60,700 nt of DNA from an uncultured Bacteroidales bacterium (GCA_946407975.1 CAMJQC010000009.1:1-60700); one strand, 5' to 3'; positions 1 to 7,030 are shown, counted from the first letter of the stretch. The notes: generated by a model not told the origin, from the letters alone. Numbers and translations are program-made.

Positions 1-5
1 ATCAA

Positions 6-33
6 GCCGTGGCTATTGAGCTGCGGCTTTTTT
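6..33 (+). terminator. Intrinsic terminator at the left edge
   Basis: A 9-bp stem (6-14 with 19-27, two G-T pairs) with loop ATTG is followed by six T residues on the plus strand. It would end a rightward transcript from a gene left of the window. On the minus strand it lies just past the stop of the truncated phosphatase, with an A-run before it and only a weak T-run after it. Confidence 0.7.
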
Positions 34-484
34 AATGGTGATGCCCCTCGCAATGGTGCTCGATGCGGACATTGGCCACAGGCAGCATCCCCGAAGAGAA
101 ATACTGCGCCGTGGCGATGGTACGCTGCAGCGAGTTGGCATAGAAACGCATAGTGCCCTCTGCGGGAATCTCGTTTTCCTGCATCAGTCCCTCACTCACG
201 AGCCATTTGCGGAAATACTGACCCATCATCGTCTCCAAAGCGCCGCCGCGCAGCGACAGCTCGCTCGGAGCCGACGACCAGCGATACCTTTCATGAGGCG
301 TGATGCGCTGCAAGGTCGAACGTCTCCCTGAGAGGGGCGAACGGATGTTGTGGCGACTCAGCACCACGACCTGTTTCAGTGTGTAATGTTCCCTGAAATC
401 ATCGGGACGAATGACTTGAGCGAATGCCGAAAGCGACACGCCCAGCAAAAGGAAGAACAGTATGGTATTAGATGCTTTGGACAT
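32..484 (-). pseudogene. Truncated histidine acid phosphatase (phytase-like), N-terminal part only
   Basis: The 150-residue product starts with a signal peptide ending near SAFA and then has the histidine-phosphatase signature RHNIRSP, a variant of RHGxRxP that carries the phospho-accepting histidine. The middle, with ALETMMGQYFRKW and RTIATAQYFSSGMLP, also resembles secreted histidine acid phosphatases of Bacteroidetes. Family members are usually 400 residues or more and need a C-terminal His-Ala-Glu/Asp motif as proton donor. Here the frame ends in a histidine-rich tail at a TAA next to a terminator hairpin, so the C-terminal half is missing. I read it as a remnant after deletion, unlikely to be active. 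It lies 24 nt after the lipoprotein gene and may be co-transcribed with it. Confidence 0.7.
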
Positions 485-508
485 AGTCTATATTTGTCCC
501 AAAGCCGT

Positions 509-1183
509 TTATTTGAAATCCGCGAAAAGCTTGGTCAGCTGCTCCGTCAGGCTCACACGGTCGAGTGGATTGTATTCGTAACGTCTGGGTCTTTTTCCAT
601 ACCATACCACTTGCCCCGTCTGGTTATCGAAAACCAGCGCGAACACACCATTAACGTAGGCTTCGGTTTCTTTCGAGAAGTCCACATTTTTATTAAAGAT
701 GAAATCCGCTATCTTCATGCCGATTTCAATTCCCTCCTCCAAGGCATACTGGCGTGCATTCTTGGAATAACCTACGTCGGTGATCAGCAGACCATAGCGG
801 CAGCCACTCTCGCGGACCGCATCGCGAATCTCGGCGGGAACCACCAGTTTTTTGGCGGAAGCTGCTGAACGATCAACCAGATTGTGCATCCATGAGCCCA
901 ACTTGGACTTCGGATTTGCAGCGTCAAAATCCACCGAGACGGTCTTTTGTATCGGCATTCCGAGCGAGTTCACGACATCGGTAACAAGCAGCTGGTTGAA
1001 GCGGGAGGCATCTGGAAGGTAGTCAGTGGTAAAGTCAGCCACCGCATCAGTGATATAAGAATATGGTTCAACCAAAGCAATCGGACGGATGTCAGAGGCA
1101 TTGGTTGAGAAAAACTTGGAAGTCCCGCACGACGCAAAGAGCATCGGGACAGCAATCAGAAGGAAAAGAAAGTGCTTTTTCAT
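509..1183 (-). CDS. Putative lipoprotein of unknown function
   Basis: The 224-residue protein begins with a lysine-led hydrophobic signal and a lipobox LFASC, so it is probably lipid-anchored in the envelope. The mature part has no motif I can name. The segment VNGVFALVFDNQTGQVVWYG reads like a beta-strand pair of a periplasmic lipoprotein domain; a CsgG/DUF799-like fold is possible but is only my impression. It precedes the truncated phosphatase by 24 nt on the same strand, and a -7 promoter element sits 47 nt before the start. Gene reality is well supported by length, signal and promoter; function is unknown. Confidence 0.75.
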   Translation of the reverse strand: MKKHFLFLLIAVPMLFASCGTSKFFSTNASDIRPIALVEPYSYITDAVADFTTDYLPDASRFNQLLVTDVVNSLGMPIQKTVSVDFDAANPKSKLGSWMHNLVDRSAASAKKLVVPAEIRDAVRESGCRYGLLITDVGYSKNARQYALEEGIEIGMKIADFIFNKNVDFSKETEAYVNGVFALVFDNQTGQVVWYGKRPRRYEYNPLDRVSLTEQLTKLFADFK

Positions 1184-1225
1184 AATAGTTGTAGTTTAAG
1201 TTATCGTTTATTTGAATTGTTTGGA

Positions 1226-1417
1226 ATGGACAAAAATAGCAAAAAACACAAATCCAAGAATAAAAATTTGGAGGATGTCTTGGATGGCTTTGGCCAACAT
1301 ATCGAGGTGTTGAATCCAAGGATCTTGCGACATCGTATCAAGAAAAACCTGCAGGTGGCGTTTTTGCAGTATGAGTTGGCAGCAAAACAAACATTTAAGT
1401 CAAAGAACGAAGATTGA
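1226..1417 (+). CDS. Possible small lysine-rich ORF in the divergent gap
   Basis: Between the lipoprotein start and the terminator of the three-gene unit (about 300 nt) a 63-codon plus-strand frame begins ATGGACAAAAATAGC. It encodes a charged, lysine-rich protein, and its antisense frame is Phe/Ser/Cys-rich like a shadow. I see no plus-strand promoter, and the start overlaps the minus-strand promoter of the lipoprotein gene. Apart from that promoter and a short palindrome near 1468-1482 I see nothing else in this gap. Confidence 0.2.
   Translation: MDKNSKKHKSKNKNLEDVLDGFGQHIEVLNPRILRHRIKKNLQVAFLQYELAAKQTFKSKNED
1231..1238 (-). promoter_or_regulatory. -7 promoter element for the lipoprotein gene
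   Basis: On the minus strand this reads TATTTTTG, a perfect match to the Bacteroidetes -7 consensus TAnnTTTG, 47 nt before the ATG at 1183. No clear -33 TTG at the expected spacing is visible. Confidence 0.5.
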
Positions 1418-1480
1418 ATGCGCGGCAAAACGACAAACGTTATTTCAATGATCAAGAAGGAATCGGTTTGCAAGGCTTGC

Positions 1481-1506
1481 AAAAAGGTGCAATTCAAAAT
1501 GCACCT
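1481..1506 (-). terminator. Intrinsic terminator of the three-gene hypothetical operon
   Basis: Directly after the TAA at 1508-1510 the minus strand has a 7-bp stem AGGTGCA/TGCACCT with an 8-nt loop followed by a run of T (1485-1481). This marks the 3' end of the operon that starts at 2964. Confidence 0.8.
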
Positions 1507-1507
1507 G

Positions 1508-2092
1508 TTATTCTTTGCAATAAAAATCGTAATACCATCTTTTAAAGCTATCGGTATTACTATCACACCCGCCCCAATGGCAGTATCTATTGTAAAGCAG
1601 GGCTTTCAATGAGATTGGTGTCAGGCCGTATTCGTCAAATCTTAGCAACCCGTAGCACATATACTCGCTTATTGTTTCAACCAAGTATTCGTAATCTTGG
1701 CTTGACACGCGCCATTCCATCCATCTTTTCTCATAATCCGCTAAGATTGCGTCTTTGTTGTCTGGAAGATCTTGACCATTGTAGTATCTGCAACACTTCA
1801 ACGGGTCGGTGATTTGTTCCCTCTCCATGTCTAGAATGTATTGTGCGCAACACTTCACATCTATTGTCACTCCTCCTTCTTCGAAGCGCTCTCGCAAACT
1901 ATTTAGAGAACGTTTCAGGCCGGGTAAAAGCCTTTCATGAATATCCGCCTCATTACTCAACAGTGTGCCTTCTGTAGCATTTTCAATAGCCCAAATCCGC
2001 TCCATGAGAACACGACGTATCTCCAAGTAGGCCTCAGTATAGATAATCTGCTTGCCGTTGTTTGGGTGCTTATTGATGTATTCTTCAATCAT
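1508..2092 (-). CDS. Hypothetical protein (third gene of operon)
   Basis: A 194-residue, mostly helical, acidic protein without signal peptide or membrane segment. I do not recognise the family. Tryptophan and cysteine are unusually frequent (for example VKCCAQYIL, LKCCRYYNG, the C-terminal HWGGC and RWYYDFYCKE), which could mean metal binding or simply a compact cytoplasmic fold. The ATG at 2092 lies 11 nt after the stop of the preceding gene, and a terminator follows the stop directly, so it is the last gene of a three-gene unit. No function is inferred. Confidence 0.65.
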   Translation of the reverse strand: MIEEYINKHPNNGKQIIYTEAYLEIRRVLMERIWAIENATEGTLLSNEADIHERLLPGLKRSLNSLRERFEEGGVTIDVKCCAQYILDMEREQITDPLKCCRYYNGQDLPDNKDAILADYEKRWMEWRVSSQDYEYLVETISEYMCYGLLRFDEYGLTPISLKALLYNRYCHWGGCDSNTDSFKRWYYDFYCKE

Positions 2093-2103
2093 GGTCTTAT
2101 GCG

Positions 2104-2703
2104 TTATTTTCTTTCTTTTGCGTTAGGATCATAGTATTCTTTGCCTAACTGCCATAGATAATGGTCTATCTGTTTCAAAGTGTAATGTTGCAAGCCATAT
2201 CTTTCCTTAAAATCTTTGATGGCTTTCACAAAGACTTCGTAGTCTCTCATTTCTTGCGCTTTGACATCGTTTAGCATGCAGCAAAGCACTTTTTGCACAT
2301 AACTATCGTAAATAGGATAACTCTCGGGCCTATGATGGCTGCAATACTTGGTCGCAAACGAATAGAAACGGCGATGCTTTCCGCCAATTTCAATATTGGC
2401 GATATCGTCAACCAGTGTCAAATCGGCCTGATTTAACCTATCATCTATTTTCAATTTGTAAATATGCATTGCCATCGAATTGATGTCAAAGATATTTGTG
2501 GAGTAAATCTGATTGAGCGCAGCGCATTTTATAATAACACCTTCCAGATTGTCATTTGCAGGATAAACCTTCTCAAACAATCTTTTCAAACCGTTTTCAG
2601 AATGAAGCGACCATTCGTTTTTATTCCAAATATCAAGGCACCTTTCAACTTCAGCTGCCGAAGGCATGTAGTTTTGGGGAAGTCCTTTTTTCATTTTGCT
2701 CAT
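2104..2703 (-). CDS. Hypothetical protein with FATKYC...PIYD motif (second gene of operon)
   Basis: A 199-residue cytoplasmic protein of helical composition. The most distinctive stretch is a Phe-Ala-Thr-Lys-Tyr-Cys block followed by His-His-Arg-Pro and PIYDSYV. I associate this layout with small uncharacterised proteins having an 8-oxoguanine-glycosylase-like (HhH-type) helical fold, but that is a memory-level resemblance and is not established here. It sits 6 nt after the 84-residue ORF and 11 nt before the 194-residue ORF, all on the minus strand, so the three are probably made together. Confidence 0.65.
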   Translation of the reverse strand: MSKMKKGLPQNYMPSAAEVERCLDIWNKNEWSLHSENGLKRLFEKVYPANDNLEGVIIKCAALNQIYSTNIFDINSMAMHIYKLKIDDRLNQADLTLVDDIANIEIGGKHRRFYSFATKYCSHHRPESYPIYDSYVQKVLCCMLNDVKAQEMRDYEVFVKAIKDFKERYGLQHYTLKQIDHYLWQLGKEYYDPNAKERK

Positions 2704-2709
2704 TTGGTT

Positions 2710-2964
2710 TTATTTATCCTCTTTATTTTCATTCTTATCATTCACTATCACTTTGGTTTGGCCATCGAGTGGAATCCATGCAAGTTCCCTAATATAGTCC
2801 CTCAGATTTTCATGACCCAATAGTTTTAGAACGATTTCGATACGTCTGTCCTCTTTGGCATAGAGGAATTCCCGCCAAGTCTCGAAATCCATATCAATGA
2901 TGTCGCAAGATGGAGTGACTGGCTTACGGTAAATGCATCTTGCTACGATTTTTACATTATCCAT
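2710..2964 (-). CDS. Small hypothetical protein (first gene of operon)
   Basis: An 84-residue ORF. I chose the ATG at 2964 over the longer frame to 3018 because the extension reads through the end of the tRNA-like RNA's terminator region and looks non-coding, and because a near-consensus -7 box (TATTATTG, 2983-2990) lies just upstream of this ATG. The protein is charged, with a WREFLYAKEDRR segment and a Lys/Glu/Asp-rich tail. The family is not recognised. It leads the three-gene unit 2964 to 1508. Confidence 0.55.
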   Translation of the reverse strand: MDNVKIVARCIYRKPVTPSCDIIDMDFETWREFLYAKEDRRIEIVLKLLGHENLRDYIRELAWIPLDGQTKVIVNDKNENKEDK

Positions 2965-3023
2965 GTGTAGATTGTTTTGATGCAATAATACACTATTAGT
3001 GCGCCAAAAAGCGGGCAAGTTTC

Positions 3024-3113
3024 AAAAAAAGAGTTCAGGCGTCAGGACTCGAACCTGCTCATAAACCCATGAAGGGCGTCCACCGTTCCACATCGTGGCT
3101 CTACCTGAACTCT
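3024..3113 (-). ncRNA. tRNA-like structured RNA with intrinsic terminator end
   Basis: Five nt after the stop of the ASCH gene, the minus strand forms a 10-bp closing stem (3104-3113 with 3030-3039) around a 64-nt interior and then runs into seven T residues (3030-3024). The interior carries a perfect tRNA T-loop/B-box, GGTTCGAGTCC, inside a 4-bp CAGG/CCTG stem, and a D-arm-like TTCAGGTAGAGC. Total length (about 82 nt without the tail) is tRNA-sized. A proper cloverleaf does not form: three extra bases separate the T-stem from the acceptor strand and no clean 5-bp anticodon stem is present. It could be a degenerate tRNA, a tRNA-mimicking small RNA, or an elaborate terminator of the ASCH mRNA. 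Confidence 0.5.
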
Positions 3114-3118
3114 ATGGT

Positions 3119-3604
3119 TTATTTCGATACGATGTTCTTCTCTACAATCTTGCCGAGGTGGAAAACGGCTTGCCACATGCAGAAGGCACCGTTGGGATTC
3201 ATGATGGGTTTACCGTCGTCACTAAAGTCGAAACGAAGTTCTTGTCCTTTGGGGTTCTTACCTATCATCGGAGTGATGTCGGTGACTTCCACGGTTGCCG
3301 TGTCGCGGACTTTGTTGTAGCCTACGGCAAGGTTAAGGAATTTGATATTTTCTTTAAAGAAGAACGGGAACTTGCCATCTTTGCAGGCCATCAAAACCTC
3401 TTCGCCATACCAAGCAAGGTCTTCTTCCGTTAGAATATCTGTTTCGTAATCAGGGAACCCGTTTTCGCCACAATCAAGGTACTTCTTGTAGGTGTTCGGC
3501 GTGATTTCGCGATACTCTTCTTTTTTTGTTCCGGCGATGATTTGGTCAAAATACACCTGTTTGATAGGCAGGTAAAGGGTGTTTTCTTTTGTAGGTTTTT
3601 CCAT
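3119..3604 (-). CDS. ASCH domain-containing protein
   Basis: A 161-residue protein that fits the ASCH (ASC-1 homology) superfamily, a PUA-like beta-barrel fold predicted to bind RNA or modified nucleosides. The start of the fold is visible as LPIKQVYFDQIIAGTKKEEYRE, the typical 'strand, helix, G-x-K-xx-E-x-R' opening that forms the putative binding site, and the end as a beta-rich VTDITPM segment. I use the ATG at 3604; the longer frame to 3658 overlaps the previous gene. It follows the DprA-like gene by 13 nt and its stop is 5 nt from the tRNA-like element, so an ASCH-RNA relationship is a fair but untested idea. Confidence 0.75.
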   Translation of the reverse strand: MEKPTKENTLYLPIKQVYFDQIIAGTKKEEYREITPNTYKKYLDCGENGFPDYETDILTEEDLAWYGEEVLMACKDGKFPFFFKENIKFLNLAVGYNKVRDTATVEVTDITPMIGKNPKGQELRFDFSDDGKPIMNPNGAFCMWQAVFHLGKIVEKNIVSK

Positions 3605-3617
3605 GTTTATTAGGGTA

Positions 3618-4082
3618 TTAATTAGCAGTAATGAAAAAACATCTTTCAGGACATTCATTGATTATTAGTTGCAACGCACTGCGTTCGTTTACGCCAGCAA
3701 GGCAAATGGTTTCGCTTAATTCTGCAACATATTGGTTTCGCTTTGTCGAGGTTTGACGTGACTGACGTACAACTTGACTCGTTGCTATAACGAGCATTCT
3801 TCCTTCGTTTATCGCACCTTGCCATTCTTTGGGTATCTTTACATACATACGCCTCGCCAGCACCACAATTACCGAGCACTTCCCTTTCAGCAAGAAATGC
3901 AGCACATCTTTCTCAAGTTTGGAACTGAAACCGCTGACCACGCACCGTCCTTGATTGCGCATTTCCGTCGCCCAATCATAACAGCGCAACACTGTTTCTG
4001 ATGAAATGGTATTCGAAGCCAGGAATGCCGTCTTTGGCAGTTTCAACAAGTCTTTATTTCCGAGATATTTCAAGTCGCTCAT
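3618..4082 (-). CDS. Small DprA-like Rossmann-fold protein
   Basis: A 154-residue protein matching the single-domain relatives of DprA/Smf found in Bacteroidetes. Visible features are the entry segment KTAFLASNTIS, the GRCVVSGFSSKLEKDVLHFLL block that corresponds to the DprA phosphate/ssDNA-binding Rossmann helix, VIVVLAR, and INEGRMLVIA. Full DprA (about 300 residues or more) binds ssDNA and loads RecA during uptake; this short form lacks the SAM and winged-helix domains and its role is unknown. The ASCH gene follows by 13 nt. Upstream are four 12-bp repeats and an overlapping short leader ORF. Confidence 0.7.
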   Translation of the reverse strand: MSDLKYLGNKDLLKLPKTAFLASNTISSETVLRCYDWATEMRNQGRCVVSGFSSKLEKDVLHFLLKGKCSVIVVLARRMYVKIPKEWQGAINEGRMLVIATSQVVRQSRQTSTKRNQYVAELSETICLAGVNERSALQLIINECPERCFFITAN

Positions 4083-4149
4083 ATAGTTTTACTCCCTCAT
4101 TTATTCCCTCATTTATTCCCTCAGTTAATCCCTCAAACGCATGCATCAT
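4054..4149 (-). CDS. Possible leader peptide overlapping the DprA-like gene
   Basis: A 31-codon frame starts at ATGATGCATGCG, runs through the tandem repeats and ends inside the DprA-like gene in another frame. The 12-bp repeat unit equals four codons, so it reads as E-G-[LIV]-[TNK] four times, then KLYERLEISRK. The frame is open upstream to about 4190 but without an ATG. It could couple translation to the next gene or be a chance frame. Confidence 0.3.
   Translation of the reverse strand: MMHAFEGLTEGINEGINEGVKLYERLEISRK
4087..4134. repeat. Four tandem 12-bp repeats before the DprA-like start
   Basis: Units at 4087-4098, 4099-4110, 4111-4122 and 4123-4134. The two central units are identical (plus strand ATTTATTCCCTC); the outer two differ at three positions each. 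On the minus strand each unit contains GAGGGA, a ribosome-binding-like hexamer, and the array ends 4 nt before the ATG at 4082. The copy number could vary between strains. Confidence 0.85.
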
Positions 4150-4273
4150 CTGGATTTGTCCTAACTCAATGCTCGAATCTTTTATTGTTTCTCACCTCTG
4201 CTTTTCTTACCGTCTATCAAAAACAAACCAATAATAATCAATCAATTAGCATTTATCTTTTCTTGTTGTTTAT

Positions 4274-4281
4274 CAAAAATA
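4274..4281 (-). promoter_or_regulatory. -7 promoter element for DprA-like/ASCH unit
   Basis: TATTTTTG on the minus strand in the 233-nt gap between the AlbA_2 stop and the DprA-like start. It would give a long leader of about 180 nt covering the repeats. A related GT-TATCAAAAA sequence recurs at about 4211-4229 and 4268-4286. Confidence 0.4.
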
Positions 4282-4315
4282 CACCTTTTTCTGCCACTTT
4301 TTAAAAGAAAAACAA

Positions 4316-5950
4316 CTAAGGCAACGAGTATTTCCTGAATTTTCGTCCACCGATAGGCTTAATTGTCCCTTCTTTTGCCATCAAACGAACTGTTTTTTCC
4401 AATTCCGAGAAATCAACATCTGGTAAACGACTTGCTATTTCGGACAAAGAACTATCCGGATGGAATTTCAAATCTTCACAAATAAGAGCCTTTAACCTAT
4501 AAGGCTCTATGGTTTTCAACGTTGTAGCAAACTGCAATTTGGTATTTGCCACAAAATCCGGATTGATGGTATACTTAACTCCTTTTCCTTTACCTTGAGC
4601 CAATACAATCCGCTCACTAACCAAAGCATCAACATAAGAGCGCAAACGCTCTCCTGACGAGAGTTGAAGTTCTTTGGCAAGGTCTAACGTTGTAATTGTT
4701 TTTTCTTTCAAAATGATCCCTAAAGCAATGTATGCTTTTCGATTGAGCTTATAATGGTCTGAAATATAATCAAAGACCCTTGATGCATCTTTGGTTATAA
4801 TGCTGCGGAACACGCTTACTTCAACATAATCATCACCTTCAGTTACTTTAGGCTTGTCTTTTCCAACAGCCAACAGAGTCTCATATATGAGATCATATCC
4901 TGAACCCTCACCTTCCATCATGTGAAGGTCATAAAAGACTTTGGCCATATGGATATTTCGTTTCTCGGTTTTCTGCAAGATATTATTTACTGTAACGCCG
5001 ATGGGGAGTAAGCCTGGATTAGTAATTTCCATCCTATCGGGATATAGTTTAACGAAGATGTCTCCTCTTGTCGTGTATGGACGATGCACAATGGCATTAC
5101 ACAACAATTCTCTAACCACTTTTTCATCGTATGCGGAAATGTTCTTGCGCCACAAACCTTCAGAAATCTCGCTGCTCTCCTTCCAATCCGGAACGGTTTC
5201 CCATATAGATTGTATCAACTCTTTGGGATTGTACCGATAATCATCCCAAACATGCTTCGAGACCTTTTCCTCTTTCTCATCATACTTGATATATTGGACG
5301 ATTGGGGAATATAACAATCTCGCTCTTTGTTCTGCTTTTCCAATCCATAGTACCCCTAAATTGGTTAGCAAACCCTCGTCGTCAATCATTTGATAATATG
5401 ATAAGGTTTCTTCCGTTGTTTTCTCTTTCACGAACTTCGAAACACGATCTGATTGATGAACATCCTCAATAAAGCCCCTAAGCTTCAGTGCATCTGCATT
5501 ATGCCAATCTATCTTGAGGGAAACTTTGGTTTCCCAACTGTAAGCAGGCTTGTCGGCCATAAGCCTACTCAACTCATCAGGGAGCAAGGCACGACTTTTA
5601 TCATGATCGCGATAATAAAACTGTCCTTTTGTGGTGCTCGCAATGGATGATTGCGACGGGAAGACATGCAGTTTTACATATTGCCCTCCGTTTTCGGCAA
5701 CCACTATTTCTGGTCGGACAGCAACATTGATGGTCAGTTCGTTGATTCTTTTCACGATCTTCTCAGGCAAATCATCGGGTATGATCTGTTGAGGGTCAGG
5801 AAGTTGAGCATCATCTTCAATCCCTATCGCCAAATATCCGCCATTTGAGTTGGCAAAAGCGACACAATCCTTGGCCAATTCTCCGAAGTTAGCCGTTTTG
5901 CCTTGTACCGTTTTCAACGATTTCTTGTCATATTTTGCGTTTTCTTGCAT
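4316..5950 (-). CDS. AlbA_2 (Schlafen-like) DNA/RNA-binding and HATPase_c_4 domain protein
   Basis: A 544-residue protein with the common bacterial AlbA_2 plus C-terminal ATPase layout. The N-terminus has KTVQGKTANFGELAKDCVAFANSNGGYLAIGIED, typical of AlbA_2. Residues about 285-345 hold ELLCNAIVHRPY followed by DRMEITNPGLLP, the N-box and G-box region of the GHKL-type ATPase found at the end of these proteins (HATPase_c_4). The last 150 residues look like tandem winged helices. Family members are annotated as transcriptional regulators or RecG-like ATP-binding proteins, and eukaryotic Schlafens with the AlbA_2 fold cleave tRNA, but the biochemical role here is unknown. It starts 9 nt after the DUF4062 gene and is likely co-expressed with it. 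Confidence 0.85.
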   Translation of the reverse strand: MQENAKYDKKSLKTVQGKTANFGELAKDCVAFANSNGGYLAIGIEDDAQLPDPQQIIPDDLPEKIVKRINELTINVAVRPEIVVAENGGQYVKLHVFPSQSSIASTTKGQFYYRDHDKSRALLPDELSRLMADKPAYSWETKVSLKIDWHNADALKLRGFIEDVHQSDRVSKFVKEKTTEETLSYYQMIDDEGLLTNLGVLWIGKAEQRARLLYSPIVQYIKYDEKEEKVSKHVWDDYRYNPKELIQSIWETVPDWKESSEISEGLWRKNISAYDEKVVRELLCNAIVHRPYTTRGDIFVKLYPDRMEITNPGLLPIGVTVNNILQKTEKRNIHMAKVFYDLHMMEGEGSGYDLIYETLLAVGKDKPKVTEGDDYVEVSVFRSIITKDASRVFDYISDHYKLNRKAYIALGIILKEKTITTLDLAKELQLSSGERLRSYVDALVSERIVLAQGKGKGVKYTINPDFVANTKLQFATTLKTIEPYRLKALICEDLKFHPDSSLSEIASRLPDVDFSELEKTVRLMAKEGTIKPIGGRKFRKYSLP

Positions 5951-5959
5951 AGGCTTTTC

Positions 5960-6805
5960 TTATTTAAAGTTTTCTCCCTTGGCACTTAGCTTGTCAACAT
6001 AATCATACGCCGCCTTTTTCAGTTTATAAACAGGTTCTCCATGATTATTGAATTCTTCTATTTCAACGAGTCCACTTTCTATCAATCGTTCCATAAAATC
6101 ATCCCATTCTGCTTTTTTTCTCCCATCTGCCACTTCGTATTGCGAATTACCAAGAACAAACAGATCACCTCCTATAAACCCCAACGAATATCCTGTTGCA
6201 TCCCCACTTTCCACCCATTTTGTTATTACTTGTTTTTCATAACTTGAAAACAGCATCTCAGTTGAATGTTTATTTCCCTGAGTATCAGACGCGTTTTGCG
6301 ACCAATTATTATTAATAAATAACTGCAACTCATTCGACAACTTCCTCTCAAAATCACTCACATCGGAGAACTCCTGCCAAAACACATCGTTTTTAATGCT
6401 TTCTTTGAAATCGCTTAATTGTTCCCATTGTTTGGCATTAAAAGCTGAAAGATTGTTACAAGAATTCTTGAAAAACACCATCACATCTTTCCCTGCTTTT
6501 CTGTGTTCTTTGAATTCCTCAACCGTACCGCTGATTTCTGTATCGGTTGGAGAACCTAATCTCATGCCAAATATGCAGACCATCAAATCGCTTTTCTCTA
6601 CCAATTGTTCATTCAACAATTTCTGAGGATGCTTCCCCACTGCTGGATACGAATTTATGGACCAATGAATTGGCAGCAACACCGTTCTATTCTTTTCGGA
6701 ATTGAGATTGTTCCAATTGTTCAACACCCTAAACGCCGCATCCTTTTCATCTGTTATATCAGATGGGCATCCTATCATTATTCTATAGACATTGGCTTGA
6801 AACAT
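5960..6805 (-). CDS. DUF4062 domain protein
   Basis: A 281-residue protein whose first 110 residues match DUF4062: IMIGCPSDITDEKDAA, then LPIHWSINSYPAVG with a following QLVEKSDLMVCIFGMRLGSPT. The fold is TIR/nucleoside-deoxyribosyltransferase-like, and such domains occur in STAND and signalling proteins. The C-terminal 80 residues (about 200-281) have a YEVADGRKKAEWDDFMERLIESGLVEI stretch that looks like a winged helix. It is followed after 9 nt by the AlbA_2/HATPase gene and preceded after 11 nt by a tiny coiled-coil ORF. A sensing or immunity role is an inference from the domains and the accessory setting only. Confidence 0.8.
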   Translation of the reverse strand: MFQANVYRIMIGCPSDITDEKDAAFRVLNNWNNLNSEKNRTVLLPIHWSINSYPAVGKHPQKLLNEQLVEKSDLMVCIFGMRLGSPTDTEISGTVEEFKEHRKAGKDVMVFFKNSCNNLSAFNAKQWEQLSDFKESIKNDVFWQEFSDVSDFERKLSNELQLFINNNWSQNASDTQGNKHSTEMLFSSYEKQVITKWVESGDATGYSLGFIGGDLFVLGNSQYEVADGRKKAEWDDFMERLIESGLVEIEEFNNHGEPVYKLKKAAYDYVDKLSAKGENFK

Positions 6806-6816
6806 TTCATTAACTC

Positions 6817-6996
6817 TTATTTTACTACTGCTGAATTATCAGATATCTCTGTCATTACTTCGTCTAACGTTACTGCTTTTGACAAGGAGTCCCTCTCTAA
6901 TTTCAGTTTCTCCAACAAGAATTTCAACCTCATTTCAACATCATTAACAAGTTGACTCCATTTTTTCACATACAATCTAAAGTTATTTCCTCTCAT
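6817..6996 (-). CDS. Small coiled-coil ORF upstream of the DUF4062 gene
   Basis: A 59-codon frame from the ATG at 6996, ending 11 nt before the DUF4062 start. The product is one long amphipathic, charged helix (for example EMRLKFLLEKLKLERDSL). The frame stays open upstream to a TTG at 7053 that overlaps the end of the NhaC gene by 23 nt, so the true start is unclear. No family is recognised. Spacing suggests it is the first gene of the DUF4062/AlbA_2 unit. Confidence 0.45.
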   Translation of the reverse strand: MRGNNFRLYVKKWSQLVNDVEMRLKFLLEKLKLERDSLSKAVTLDEVMTEISDNSAVVK

Positions 6997-7030
6997 TGTC
7001 AAACCTGTCAACTTATCTGTTATTTTACGT

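Noticed and set aside
1201-1566. 121-codon minus-strand frame left of the hypothetical operon
   Set aside because: It is rich in Phe, Ser and Cys, overlaps the terminator at 1481-1506 and the next gene, and looks like an antisense shadow.
2965-3018. N-terminal extension of the 84-residue ORF
   Set aside because: The sequence includes the near-consensus promoter box and the region after the RNA terminator; the ATG at 2964 is better supported.
3031-3112. Canonical tRNA gene (for example tRNA-His or an opal-reading tRNA)
   Set aside because: The T-loop is perfect, but T-stem and acceptor are separated by 3 nt and no standard anticodon stem forms; GTG and TCA anticodon readings both need irregular stems. 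Listed as tRNA-like RNA instead.
4087-4134. CRISPR array or plasmid iterons
   Set aside because: Units are 12 bp, directly adjacent with no spacers, and there is no replication gene; they lie in a leader before a gene.
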